A stretch of 64,000 nt of DNA from Rhizobium lentis (GTDB lineage Bacteria; Pseudomonadota; Alphaproteobacteria; Rhizobiales; Rhizobiaceae): positions 3,435,001-3,499,000 of the forward strand of contig NZ_CP071454.1 of NCBI RefSeq assembly GCF_017352135.1, read 5' to 3'. The notes beneath the pieces were generated by a model. It did not search any database. It worked only from the letters and a program-made list of their open reading frames with translations, and had not been told where the DNA came from. A program made the position numbers and the translations under genes. This document shows positions 47,067 through 55,860 of the stretch, one piece after another (position 1 is the first letter of the stretch; each line of letters opens with the position of its first letter).

Positions 47067-47960
47067 ATGAAACGCTCCGCACTTGATGGCTCGCAACATA
47101 CCAATGTTATTTATTTGGTGCCTGGATTACTGCTCTACGCGGCTTTTGTCTTTGGACCGATCGTCGCGGCTTTGGGTCTGAGCCTGACCAGCTGGGACGG
47201 CTTGACCATGCCCAAATGGGTTGGCCTGGGCAATTACGCCGCTCTCTTTTCCGACAGTCGATTTTATATTGCCTTGCGTAACAATGCCGAGCTCATGATC
47301 TTTTATTGCGTCCTGCCGCTCGTGATCGGCATAACGCTTGCTGCCTGCGTCTGGAATTTGAAACAACGCGAACAACTCGCCCTTCGGACATTCCTGTTCC
47401 TGCCTTACATCATGCCGACTGCCGTGTTGGGCATCATCTGGGCATGGCTCTACAATCCAGCATTCGGCCCGTTCAACCAGTTTCTGAGAGCCGTGGGATT
47501 GGGCAGGTTCGCATTACCCTGGCTCGGAGATTTCAATTTCGTGCTTCCCGCAGTCGGGATCGTTGCCACATGGTATTTCTTCGGTTTTTGCATGGTTATA
47601 TTCCTCACCGGAATTCAGCGCATCGACCCGTCTCTCTTCGACGCCGCCAAGGTCGACGGCGCGTCGGCGCGAAAGACCTTTTTCTGGATAACGCTGCCGC
47701 TTCTCATGCCTGAGATACGGGTGGTTTTGCTGTTGACGGTCATCGCGTCGATCAAAAGCTTCGACCTGATTTTTACAATGACCCGCGGCGGACCCGCCAA
47801 TGCGACGCTGGTGCCGAATATCTACATGTATCAACTCGGCTTCGAGCTCAATCGGTTCGGCGCCGCGGCCGCCATCGCCATTGTCGGCGCGCTGCTGACA
47901 TTCGTCATCAATTTTGCAATTCACCGGCTGCTGGGCTCAAAAAGCAAAGGATTGGCTTGA
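47067..47960 (+). CDS. Sugar ABC transporter permease, MalF type
   Basis: A 297-aa permease with about six membrane helices (VIYLVPGLLLYAAFVFGPIVAALGLSL; TFLFLPYIMPTAVLGIIWAWLY; ILTG-type loops). The EAA loop reads DAAKVDGASARKTFFWITLPLLMPEIRV, which contacts the ATPase. I chose the ATG at 47067, six bases after GGAG; in-frame starts at 47007, 47037 and 47055 are also possible. It is followed by the second permease with an overlapping stop/start. Confidence 0.88.
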   Translation: MKRSALDGSQHTNVIYLVPGLLLYAAFVFGPIVAALGLSLTSWDGLTMPKWVGLGNYAALFSDSRFYIALRNNAELMIFYCVLPLVIGITLAACVWNLKQREQLALRTFLFLPYIMPTAVLGIIWAWLYNPAFGPFNQFLRAVGLGRFALPWLGDFNFVLPAVGIVATWYFFGFCMVIFLTGIQRIDPSLFDAAKVDGASARKTFFWITLPLLMPEIRVVLLLTVIASIKSFDLIFTMTRGGPANATLVPNIYMYQLGFELNRFGAAAAIAIVGALLTFVINFAIHRLLGSKSKGLA

Positions 47961-48793
47961 TGAGGCGTTCGTCCAACATCCCCGCCGCCACGCTGTTCCT
48001 TCGCCTTATTCTCTGGCTTCTCGCTTTCGTAACGATCACGCCGTTCCTGCTTCTGCTGCTGACGTCAATCAAGAGCAAGGCTGACGTTCTCAGGGGCGCA
48101 TTCGCTTTGCCGGCCTATCCGCATTTCGAAAACTACGTCGATGCTTGGAATGCCGGGCATTTCAACATCTACTTCTGGAACTCGATCACCGTTGTCATAC
48201 CCGTCGTTGCAGCCAGCGTCTTTCTCGGCCTCCTCACCGGTTTTGCCTTCGCCTACCTTTCGTTTCCGCTCCGGCGCACTCTGTTTGCGATCCTGACGCT
48301 TGGTATGATGGTGCCGGCGGAGGCCTTCATCATCCCGCTTTATTATGAAATGCGATATCTCGGGCTGATCAATACCTATGCGGCCCTCATTGTGCCGCAG
48401 ATCGCCATGTCGATCCCGTTCTCGACGATCTTCCTCGCCAGTGCGATGCAACAATTGCCGGAGGAAGTTCTCGAAGCAGCCGTTCTCGATGGCGCCGGAC
48501 GCTTCTATATCCTGCGCAAGATCGTTGTCCCGCTCATGATACCGGCAATGTCGACACTGGCGCTGTTCCTGTTCATCTGGACCTGGAACGAGTTTCTCAT
48601 TCCCTTCATTCTGGTCAATGACGATGCCTATCGGACGCTGCCCCTTGGCATGCTGTTTTTCCAGGGACGTTACACGGTCAACACGCCGGTTCTGACCGCC
48701 GGCGCGGTGATTGTCATTGCCCCGCTCATCCTGACCTATCTCATTTTCCAGCGTCGATTCATTGCCGGCCTTACGGCGGGAGCCACGAAATAG
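47960..48793 (+). CDS. Sugar ABC transporter permease, MalG type
   Basis: A 277-aa six-helix permease. The EAA motif is EAAVLDGAGRFYILRKIVVPLMIPAMSTLALFLFIW, followed by WNEFLIPFILVNDDAYRTLPLGM. The start ATG overlaps the stop of the preceding permease (TGATG), so both are coupled. No ATPase gene follows: the next gene is on the other strand, so an ATPase encoded elsewhere (shared MsmK-like type) must energise transport. Confidence 0.9.
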   Translation: MRRSSNIPAATLFLRLILWLLAFVTITPFLLLLLTSIKSKADVLRGAFALPAYPHFENYVDAWNAGHFNIYFWNSITVVIPVVAASVFLGLLTGFAFAYLSFPLRRTLFAILTLGMMVPAEAFIIPLYYEMRYLGLINTYAALIVPQIAMSIPFSTIFLASAMQQLPEEVLEAAVLDGAGRFYILRKIVVPLMIPAMSTLALFLFIWTWNEFLIPFILVNDDAYRTLPLGMLFFQGRYTVNTPVLTAGAVIVIAPLILTYLIFQRRFIAGLTAGATK

Positions 48794-48813
48794 ACAGGCA
48801 CGCGCTTGAGAAG

Positions 48814-50043
48814 TTATGGCCTGCGGCGCTTGTGCCGCGCCTCCAGCGCCGCACAGCCCCAGACGGCGCCGAAGAGCAGATAGACGTGACGCCAATGGTC
48901 AATGTCGATGACATTGCCGATCGCCGCGTGACCGAGCACCGAGATCCAGGCGACCATCAGGAAGGGTTGCCAGGGCCGATCGAGCAGCAGGTTTCGGAAA
49001 CCGATCGCGAGCGTCCAGACAAGCATGCCGACATAGCTGACGAAGCCGAGCCAGCCATAGGAGGTAAGCGACTTCAGCCAGATATTATGCTCGTCTTCGG
49101 GGAACATCGTGCCGAAGACCAGCGGGCCGATGCCGAGCGGGCGCTCCATCATCATGGTGAAGCCGATCCGATGGCGCTCGAAACGGCCGAGATGCTCGCC
49201 GTCATATTGCTGCACCAGCTGGGCGCGCGCCGAAAACAGTTCGGCGACCTTGGGAATCTGCAGCGCCACCAGCAGCGAGGCGACCAGCATGATGATTGCC
49301 GCCAGCGACAGGATCAGCACTCTCAGTCGAAAGGCGCCACTGCGCTCTTTCAGCAGCATGATGAAAATCAAGAGCACCACGCCAAGCGCAAAGAGCCCCC
49401 AGGCGGCGCGAGAAAAAGAAAGGAAGATGCCAAGTGCAAGCACGAGCAGGGCGGCGGCCTTCAGCGGTGATTTCTTCAGGTCGCCGGCCAGGATGCCGTG
49501 GATGAGATGAAGCGATGGCGGCACCAGGAAGGGGCCAAAGACGTTCGGATCCTGGAAGGCGCCTTTGGCGCGGTCATAGAGCGTGAAGATTTCCGCGCCC
49601 GGAAAGGCGTGGAAATAGCCAAGCACGCCGAGCGCCGATGTAGCGACGGCTGCGAATGTCCAGGCGTTGAAGATCACTGGCAGCCGCTTGTGGCTGTCCT
49701 CGATGATTGCCGCGTAAAAGACCGCGGTCAAGGCGAGGAATGTCGACACCGCGATATACATCGGCGCCGTCGCCAAGTCTTTCATCTGCGTCAGCGACAA
49801 CATGCCGCCGATATTGAACGTGAGCAGCAGGGCAAGCAGTGGCGCGACGCCGCGAGAAATCCTCAGACCCAGGATGAACCAGAGGCCGATCAGCCCGGCC
49901 ATCCAGAGTTCGTAGGGCGCCGGTTCATCGATCACGAAACCGGAGAGAAAGACGCCGAAGGCGACGAAGCCGGAACCGATCAAGCGCAGCGTTGCCCGCT
50001 GCGGCTGGGCGACACGCTGATATGTCGCCTCGATGGGGCTCAA
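48814..50043 (-). CDS. O-antigen ligase / Wzy-like polysaccharide polymerase
   Basis: About 409 aa, with ten or more hydrophobic segments (for example LIGSGFVAFGVFLSGFVI, WMAGLIGLWFILGL, YIAVSTFLALTAVFYAAII). The central soluble loop DPNVFGPFLVPPSLHLIHGI and the sequence FERHRIGFTMMMERPLGIGPLVFGTMFPEDEHNIWLKSLTSYGW are typical of the WaaL/Wzy family. I prefer a TTG start at 50043 that overlaps the stop of the next gene; an upstream frame to 50115 overlaps that gene's coding part. It is the last gene of the four-gene minus-strand export cluster. Confidence 0.82.
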   Translation of the reverse strand: MSPIEATYQRVAQPQRATLRLIGSGFVAFGVFLSGFVIDEPAPYELWMAGLIGLWFILGLRISRGVAPLLALLLTFNIGGMLSLTQMKDLATAPMYIAVSTFLALTAVFYAAIIEDSHKRLPVIFNAWTFAAVATSALGVLGYFHAFPGAEIFTLYDRAKGAFQDPNVFGPFLVPPSLHLIHGILAGDLKKSPLKAAALLVLALGIFLSFSRAAWGLFALGVVLLIFIMLLKERSGAFRLRVLILSLAAIIMLVASLLVALQIPKVAELFSARAQLVQQYDGEHLGRFERHRIGFTMMMERPLGIGPLVFGTMFPEDEHNIWLKSLTSYGWLGFVSYVGMLVWTLAIGFRNLLLDRPWQPFLMVAWISVLGHAAIGNVIDIDHWRHVYLLFGAVWGCAALEARHKRRRP

Positions 50044-51602
50044 TAGGCGTTTTCCGTGTTGAGCAGTCGGATCGGCGTCAGGAACAGGATCTTGAGATCG
50101 AACCAGAGCGACCAATTCTCGATGTAGTAGAGGTCGTAGGCCGTGCGGAACTTGATCTTCTCGTCATTGTCGACCTCGCCGCGCCAGCCGTTGATCTGCG
50201 CCCAGCCGGTGACGCCGGGCTTGACGCGGTGGCGGGCGAAATAGCCCTCGACGACATCGCCGAAAGCGCGGTCGCGCGCCTGGGCGAGCACCGCATGCGG
50301 GCGTGGGCCGACGAGCGAGAGATCGCCTCTCAGCACGTTGAAAAGCTGCGGCAGTTCGTCGATCGAAGTCTTGCGGATGAAACGGCCGACGCGGGTGACG
50401 CGCGGATCGCCCTTGGTCACTGCGGCCTTGCCCGTGGGATCGGCCATATTGGTGTACATCGAGCGGAACTTGAAGACGTTGATGACTTCGTTGTTGAACC
50501 CGTGGCGCTTCTGCATGAAGAAAACCGGGCCTTCCGACGTCGCCTTGATGGCGATCGCGGTCACGAGCATCAGCGGCCAGAGCAGTAGAAGCGCGAGAAG
50601 CGTGAAGTAGATGTCGAAGCCGCGCTTGGCAACGGAGTCCCAGTCGCGGATCGGCTTCTTGAAAATGTCGAGCATCGGCACGGCGCCGACATGCGAATAG
50701 GCGCGCGGCCGGAAACGCAGCCGGTTGGCATGCGCGGCGAGACGAATATCGACCGGCAGGACCCAGAGCTTCTTCAGAAGATCGAAGATACGGGCTTCGG
50801 CTGAAAGCGGCAGGGCGATGATCAGCATGTCGATCCGCGTCAGCCGCACGAATTCGACGAGTTCGGCCACGGTGCCGAGCTTCGGATAACCGGCGACCAT
50901 GATCGGTGAGCGCTTTTCGCCGCGATCGTCGAAGATGCCGCAGATGCGGATGTCGTTGTCGGCCTGCTGTTCGAGGATGCGGATCAGCTCCTTGGCCGGT
51001 TCGCCGCCGCCGACGATGACCGCGCGCCGCTCCATGATACCGTTGCGCGCCCAGTTGCGGATGCCGTAGGCAACGAGGAAACGTTCGATTGCGAGAAAGA
51101 GGGCACCGGCGACGAACCAGGGGATATAGGCGCCGACCATCGCCCATGTGGTGCCGCGGATGAGCGCGAACAGGCCGATGGTGAGCGCAAGCGCGATCGT
51201 CCACGAGGCGAGAATGCGTGGCATCAGCCGCAGCTTCGCCCGAAGTGCGGGGATGCTGTAAGTGTCGGCCAGCTGCAGGCCGGTGACGGTCAAGGCCGAA
51301 ACGATCGCCGCCATGCCCAGCCGCACCAGCAGGGAGTCGCTACCGTCGCCGGGCCAGACGTGGTGGGCGATCAGGGCGATCGAAAAGAGCGCCAGGAATT
51401 CCAAGAGCCGCAATTGCCCGATTATGATGACAGGCGAACGGGTTCCGTCGCGGAACTGTTCGGCGATCTGGCGGGCATAGGGGTTGATTTCGATCGGTTC
51501 GGAGGAGCGCTCCTGACCTGCGTCACCGCGCGCCTCGATGTCGGACACCTGCTTGCGCAGCGTGTCCAAGTCGAATTGATCGCCTTTTTCCAGCTTGTTC
51601 AT
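50040..51602 (-). CDS. Undecaprenyl-phosphate sugar phosphotransferase (polyprenyl glycosylphosphotransferase)
   Basis: A 520-aa WcaJ/WbaP-type enzyme that starts a polysaccharide repeat by loading a sugar-1-phosphate onto undecaprenyl phosphate. N-terminal membrane helices and a nucleotide-binding-like region (RRAVIVGGGEPAKELI, where the GGG lies in a Rossmann-like loop) precede the catalytic C-terminus: FNNEVINVFKFRSMYTNMADP, then TRVGRFIRKTSIDELPQLFNVLRGDLSLVGPRP. The start ATG at 51602 (MNKLEKGDQ) gives the conserved length; the frame extends 35 codons upstream. Probably glucose or galactose (inference). Confidence 0.93.
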   Translation of the reverse strand: MNKLEKGDQFDLDTLRKQVSDIEARGDAGQERSSEPIEINPYARQIAEQFRDGTRSPVIIIGQLRLLEFLALFSIALIAHHVWPGDGSDSLLVRLGMAAIVSALTVTGLQLADTYSIPALRAKLRLMPRILASWTIALALTIGLFALIRGTTWAMVGAYIPWFVAGALFLAIERFLVAYGIRNWARNGIMERRAVIVGGGEPAKELIRILEQQADNDIRICGIFDDRGEKRSPIMVAGYPKLGTVAELVEFVRLTRIDMLIIALPLSAEARIFDLLKKLWVLPVDIRLAAHANRLRFRPRAYSHVGAVPMLDIFKKPIRDWDSVAKRGFDIYFTLLALLLLWPLMLVTAIAIKATSEGPVFFMQKRHGFNNEVINVFKFRSMYTNMADPTGKAAVTKGDPRVTRVGRFIRKTSIDELPQLFNVLRGDLSLVGPRPHAVLAQARDRAFGDVVEGYFARHRVKPGVTGWAQINGWRGEVDNDEKIKFRTAYDLYYIENWSLWFDLKILFLTPIRLLNTENAY

Positions 51603-51657
51603 GGGGTTTTGTCGCTCGTTGTCACAAGCGAGATACCAGAAAGCCCCTAAGAAATAT

Positions 51658-52827
51658 TTACGAGGCGGTCGACATTGCTTGGTCTGCGGCGGGATCGACC
51701 AGCTCATGGTATAATTTCAGGACATCCTGCGCCATGACAGTCGAGGAAAACACTGCCTTTACCGCTTCGCGCGGCGGCATTGTTCTGGCGTGCCAGCCGG
51801 GCGTGCTCAGCGCTTCCGCCATGACGCGGGCAAGGTCGTCGGAATTGCCGGGCTCTACAAGAGCCGGACTGTCCTTGCCGAGCACCTCGGGAATGCCGCC
51901 GACGCGGCTTGCAATGATCGTCTTGCCGGCACCGAGCCCTTCGAGCACGATATAGGGCATGGCTTCGGCGCGAGAGGGGACGACGAGGTTTTGCGCCATG
52001 GCAAAGGCTTCGTGGATGCGCATTGCCGGCAGCATGCCGATCCGTTTGCCGAGGCCGCGTTCGATCATCATCTCGCGGTAACGGTCCCTGTCAGGCCCGT
52101 CGCCGATCATCAGCGCCGAAAGCGGTCTTCCGAGCAGCCGTTCGGTCTTGGCAAAGGCATCGACAAACAGATCGGGACCCTTGAGGTCCCGAAGCATTCC
52201 GACATAGATAAAATGCACGGCATCCGACCGGGTATGGATTGGCTCGAATTCACGCTCTCCGATGCCGTTGTAGATCAGTTTCGTCTTCGTCCGCGGCTTG
52301 CCCACCTTGCGGGCATAGGTGTCGCGCTCGTATTCGCAGATGAAGACCAGCGCATCGGTGAAATATTCCTGCAGGCGCTCCATCCTGAGGACGAATTGTC
52401 CGCTGAGCGAGGAGCGCGAATAATGCAGGCTTCCGCCATGCGCGGTATAGAGGCGGGCTACGCGATACCTGTTCACCCGCAGGGCTGAGCCGGCAAGTCG
52501 CGCGAGCACGCCGCCCTTGGCGCCGTGCCCGTGCAGCACATCCGGCCGCAAACTTTTGATCGTCTTGTATGTATCCCACATCGTCGCAATGTCGGACGGG
52601 CTGACCGAGCGGCGGATCGGTACGCGCGTCAGGCCGAGTGAGAGATAGGGTCTTATATCGTCGAACAGACTGTCCTCGTGTTCGCCGCCGGTCGAGCTGT
52701 CGCACAGGATACCGATGTCATGGCCGGCCTTGCTGTGCTCCTCGACCAGATCGCGGACATGGCGGAAAATTCCGCCGACCGGCGACCTGAAGCAGTGGAG
52801 GATGCGGAGCGGCCTATCTCTTGCCAT
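51658..52827 (-). CDS. Family 4 glycosyltransferase
   Basis: A 389-aa GT-B glycosyltransferase. N-terminal LHCFRSPVGGIFRHVRDLVEEHSKAGHDIGIL is typical of GT4 acceptor domains. The C-terminal donor site includes GDGPDRDRYREMMIERGLGKRIGMLPAMRIHEAFAMAQNLVVPSRAEAMPYIVLEGLGAGKTIIASRVGGIPEVL, where the E-x7-E motif is readable (EAMPYIVLE). It adds a sugar in the polysaccharide repeat encoded by the cluster; substrate unknown. It lies 3 bases after the export lipoprotein gene. Confidence 0.93.
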   Translation of the reverse strand: MARDRPLRILHCFRSPVGGIFRHVRDLVEEHSKAGHDIGILCDSSTGGEHEDSLFDDIRPYLSLGLTRVPIRRSVSPSDIATMWDTYKTIKSLRPDVLHGHGAKGGVLARLAGSALRVNRYRVARLYTAHGGSLHYSRSSLSGQFVLRMERLQEYFTDALVFICEYERDTYARKVGKPRTKTKLIYNGIGEREFEPIHTRSDAVHFIYVGMLRDLKGPDLFVDAFAKTERLLGRPLSALMIGDGPDRDRYREMMIERGLGKRIGMLPAMRIHEAFAMAQNLVVPSRAEAMPYIVLEGLGAGKTIIASRVGGIPEVLGKDSPALVEPGNSDDLARVMAEALSTPGWHARTMPPREAVKAVFSSTVMAQDVLKLYHELVDPAADQAMSTAS

Positions 52828-52830
52828 TGC

Positions 52831-53406
52831 TCAGAAGAGCCGTTCGCGGACGTAGATCGTGTCGCCGGCGATGATCGGACCTGAGATGTTGATGCGGCCG
52901 GTCAGCACCTGTCCGTTGATCTTGCGGGTGACGTCGACCATGCTCTGGTTGGCGCGGCTGGTGAAGCCACCGGCAACCGCAATGGCATTCTGCACGGTCA
53001 TGCCCGGAACATAGGCATACTGGCCGGGCTGGCCGACTTCGCCCATGATGAATATCGAACGGTAGCGGTCGACGTCGATGGTGACGTCGGGGTCACGAAG
53101 ATAGCCCTGCTGCAGTTTCTGGGCGATCTGCCCCGAGAGTTGCTGCAGGGTTCGGCCGCGGGCAGGGACCTGGCCGATGAGGGGAAAGGCGATATAGCCG
53201 GCCTGATCCACAGTATAGGTATTGGTCAGGCTCTGCTGGTCGAACACGGTGATGCGCAGTCGATCGCCGCTGTCGAGCGTATAGGGCTGGATGGTCGCCT
53301 CGTTGAAGGCTTTCGGCGCCGGCTTGTACGTCGTGCATCCGCCCAATGCTGCCGTCATGGCTGCAAGGCTGAGGGCCAAAAGGATCTTGGGCGGGGCGAC
53401 AGACAT
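52831..53406 (-). CDS. Polysaccharide export outer-membrane lipoprotein (Wza/ExoF type)
   Basis: A 191-aa export protein. The signal MSVAPPKILLALSLAAMTAALGG ends in a lipobox Leu-Gly-Gly-Cys. The Poly_export domain begins at YTLDSGDRLRITVFDQQSLTNTYTVDQAGYIAFPLIGQVPARGRTLQQLSGQIAQKL, and a SLBB-type beta-grasp unit follows from IFIMGEVGQPGQYAYVPGMTVQNAIAVAGG. This is the short form without the long C-terminal region of Wza. It is the first gene of the minus-strand operon, divergent from the Wzz-like gene. Confidence 0.92.
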   Translation of the reverse strand: MSVAPPKILLALSLAAMTAALGGCTTYKPAPKAFNEATIQPYTLDSGDRLRITVFDQQSLTNTYTVDQAGYIAFPLIGQVPARGRTLQQLSGQIAQKLQQGYLRDPDVTIDVDRYRSIFIMGEVGQPGQYAYVPGMTVQNAIAVAGGFTSRANQSMVDVTRKINGQVLTGRINISGPIIAGDTIYVRERLF

Positions 53407-53595
53407 CCGCTGGTGCTCACAGAAAATGAACTCGGTGCAGCCGTTATCGATCCGTTAGGGTTAATGCCCGGTAAAGGCGCATGGCAATTTCCCGAGTTCA
53501 CTGCCAATCTTCGCTATTTCTTGGTGAGACCACCATTAACCGTTGAGTTACCACGGTCGTTTACGCTTAGGGCACGTTTGTTGTGGAGTAAGAGC

Positions 53596-55770
53596 ATGTC
53601 CGGCGTAGTGCGTGATCAGGATGTGGACATCGACCTCGGTCAGCTGGTTCGCGCCGTCTGGGCGCGCCGCCTCAGGATTTTGACGATCACGCTCGTGGGA
53701 GCCGGCATCGCTTTTGCCGGCGCCAAGATCATCTCGCCGCAATATCGCAGCGAAACACGCATCCTCATCGAACCCCGTGCGCCGGCCTTCGCCACTACCC
53801 AGCAGGTCAACGACGCCGGCGCCGGGCCGCTGATGGACGAACTGAACATCGCCAGCCAAGTGCAGCTCCTGCAATCGGCCGATCTCCTCAAGAAGGTGAT
53901 CAACGACCTGAAGCTCTACGATCTGCCGGAATTCGACGATGCCGCCAACGGCTCGGCGATGAGCAGCATCCTGGTGAAGCTGCATTTGAAGAAGAACCCG
54001 ATGGAGAACCCGCCGGAAGAGCGGGTGATCGACGCCTTCGTCGAACGGCTGCAGGTCTATCAGGTGCCAGGTTCGCGCGTCATCGGCATCAATTTCACGT
54101 CGAAGGATCCGAAGCTCGCCGCCGCCATTCCGAACGCTATGGCGAATGTCTATCTTTCGACCCAGAGCAGCGCCAAGCTCGATTCCAATTCCGAGGCGAC
54201 GCGCTGGCTGGAGCCGGAGATCGAAAGCCTGCGCCGCAAGGTCAGCGAGGCCGAGAAGAAGGTCGCCGAATATCGCACCACCCACGGGCTGCTGCAAACA
54301 AACGGCACCACCACCTTTCCCGCCCAGCAGCTGAATGACATCTCCGCAGAGCTGACCCGCGTACGGGGCGACAAGGCCAATGCTGAGGCGAGGGCGCAGG
54401 CGGTGCGCAATGCGTTGTCGTCAGGCGAAGCCTTCGACACGCTGCCCGACATCATGTCCTCCCAGGCGATCCAGCGGCTGAAGGGGACAGAATCCGGCCT
54501 CCAGTCGCAGATATCGGATCTGCAGACCAGCCTTCTCAACAGTCATCCCAGGCTGAAGAGCCTGCGCGCCCAGCTCGCCGACATCCGCGGTCAGATCCGC
54601 CAGGAGACGCAGAAGATCCTGGCGAGCATTGAGAACGAGTCCAAGGTTGCCGATCTGCGCGCGCGCGAGCTCGAGCGCCAGTCGGACACGGCGCAGGCCA
54701 ACAGCGCCCGTGCCGGCGAGGACGAGGTCGGCCTCAATGCGCTGGAGCGCGAGGCGAACGCGCAGCGCCAGTTGCTCGAAACCTATCTCGTGCGCTACCG
54801 CGAGGCCGCCTCGCGCGCCGATAGCAATTCGAGCCCGGCGGATGCCCGTATCGTTTCCAGGGCCATCGAGCCGGTCGATCCCTATTTCCCGAAGGTGTTG
54901 CCGATCGTCGTCGTCGCGGCCGTCGCGACGCTGATCCTGAGCGCCATCGTCACCATGCTGGCCGAGCTCTTTAGCGGCCGGGCGCTCCGTCCCCTCGGGA
55001 CATCCCGTGAGACGATCGAGGCGGATACGATCATCGAAGAGATGGACGTGCCGCAGGCCGCTCCGGCCGTCGCTACGGCCAGAATGCCGGCCCAGCCGAG
55101 CATGCTCGCCCTCGTCGCGGATGATGACGAAAAGGACCCGACCGAAGGCGAGGAGGCTGCCGAGGTGGCGCCGGAGGACGGCAATGAATTCTCTGTGGCC
55201 TCGGTCGCGGATTATCTTACCGGCAGCCGTGCACCGCTGGCGATCGCCATATCTCCGACCGGTGACAATGGCTCGGCGGCGACGGTTTTGCTGACACGGA
55301 TGCTCGCTGATGCCGGCCGCCGGGTCATTCTCGTCGATATGACCGGTTCCGGCTGCCCGACACAACTGATGGCAGAGGATGAGGCCGCTCTTGGCGTCAC
55401 CGATCTTTTGTGCGGTGCGGCCGCCTTCGGCGACACCATCCATGGCGATCGCCTTTCCGATGCTCATCTGATCCCGCAGGGCCGGAGCGACGTGCGCCGC
55501 GCCATGCGTGGCGTCGACCGGCTGTCGCTGCTGCTCGATGCGCTCGCTGCCGCCTATGACCTCGTGGTGGTCGAATGCGGTGCCGCCGACGTTGCCGGTG
55601 TCTCGCGGTTGACGCACAGCCGGAATGTCGAGATCATCCTCTCTCTGCCGCAGCTCGAGGAGACGATTTTCGTCGCCCTGATGACCGAATTCCAGGCTGC
55701 GGGCTACGAGCGCGTGGTGCTGATGTCGGATGGCCAGGCGGACGAGCAGGAATTCGGACGGGCTGCCTAA
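53596..55770 (+). CDS. Wzz/BY-kinase-like polysaccharide chain-length protein with degenerate kinase domain
   Basis: A 724-aa ExoP/GumC-type protein. An N-terminal Wzz domain with a membrane helix (RILTITLVGAGIAFAGAKII) is followed by a long coiled coil (about residues 190-420) and the second helix (VVVAAVATLILSAIVTMLAELF). The C-terminal BY-kinase-like domain is degenerate: where the P-loop GxxxxGKS/T should be it reads G556-D-N-G559-S-A-A, lacking Lys. Walker A' keeps Asp581 in ILVDMTGSG but loses the next Asp; the Walker B equivalent is VVVECG with Glu660. The usual C-terminal Tyr cluster is absent. So probably non-catalytic as a kinase. Confidence 0.9.
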   Translation: MSGVVRDQDVDIDLGQLVRAVWARRLRILTITLVGAGIAFAGAKIISPQYRSETRILIEPRAPAFATTQQVNDAGAGPLMDELNIASQVQLLQSADLLKKVINDLKLYDLPEFDDAANGSAMSSILVKLHLKKNPMENPPEERVIDAFVERLQVYQVPGSRVIGINFTSKDPKLAAAIPNAMANVYLSTQSSAKLDSNSEATRWLEPEIESLRRKVSEAEKKVAEYRTTHGLLQTNGTTTFPAQQLNDISAELTRVRGDKANAEARAQAVRNALSSGEAFDTLPDIMSSQAIQRLKGTESGLQSQISDLQTSLLNSHPRLKSLRAQLADIRGQIRQETQKILASIENESKVADLRARELERQSDTAQANSARAGEDEVGLNALEREANAQRQLLETYLVRYREAASRADSNSSPADARIVSRAIEPVDPYFPKVLPIVVVAAVATLILSAIVTMLAELFSGRALRPLGTSRETIEADTIIEEMDVPQAAPAVATARMPAQPSMLALVADDDEKDPTEGEEAAEVAPEDGNEFSVASVADYLTGSRAPLAIAISPTGDNGSAATVLLTRMLADAGRRVILVDMTGSGCPTQLMAEDEAALGVTDLLCGAAAFGDTIHGDRLSDAHLIPQGRSDVRRAMRGVDRLSLLLDALAAAYDLVVVECGAADVAGVSRLTHSRNVEIILSLPQLEETIFVALMTEFQAAGYERVVLMSDGQADEQEFGRAA

Positions 55771-55831
55771 AGCCCGTCATTTGCTGCGCGTTAGGTCTTT
55801 GTTTTTAAGCATGGCGTGATCGCAAAACCGC

Positions 55832-55847
55832 CGCGCACTTTTGCGCG
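55832..55847 (-). terminator. Weak candidate terminator for the FemAB-like gene
   Basis: A 6-bp GC stem, CGCGCA with TGCGCG, around a 4-base loop lies 14 bases past the stop codon of the minus-strand gene. A TTTT follows a few bases later on that strand. The stem is short, so the call is uncertain. Confidence 0.3.
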
Positions 55848-55860
55848 AATGCTCTGGCGA

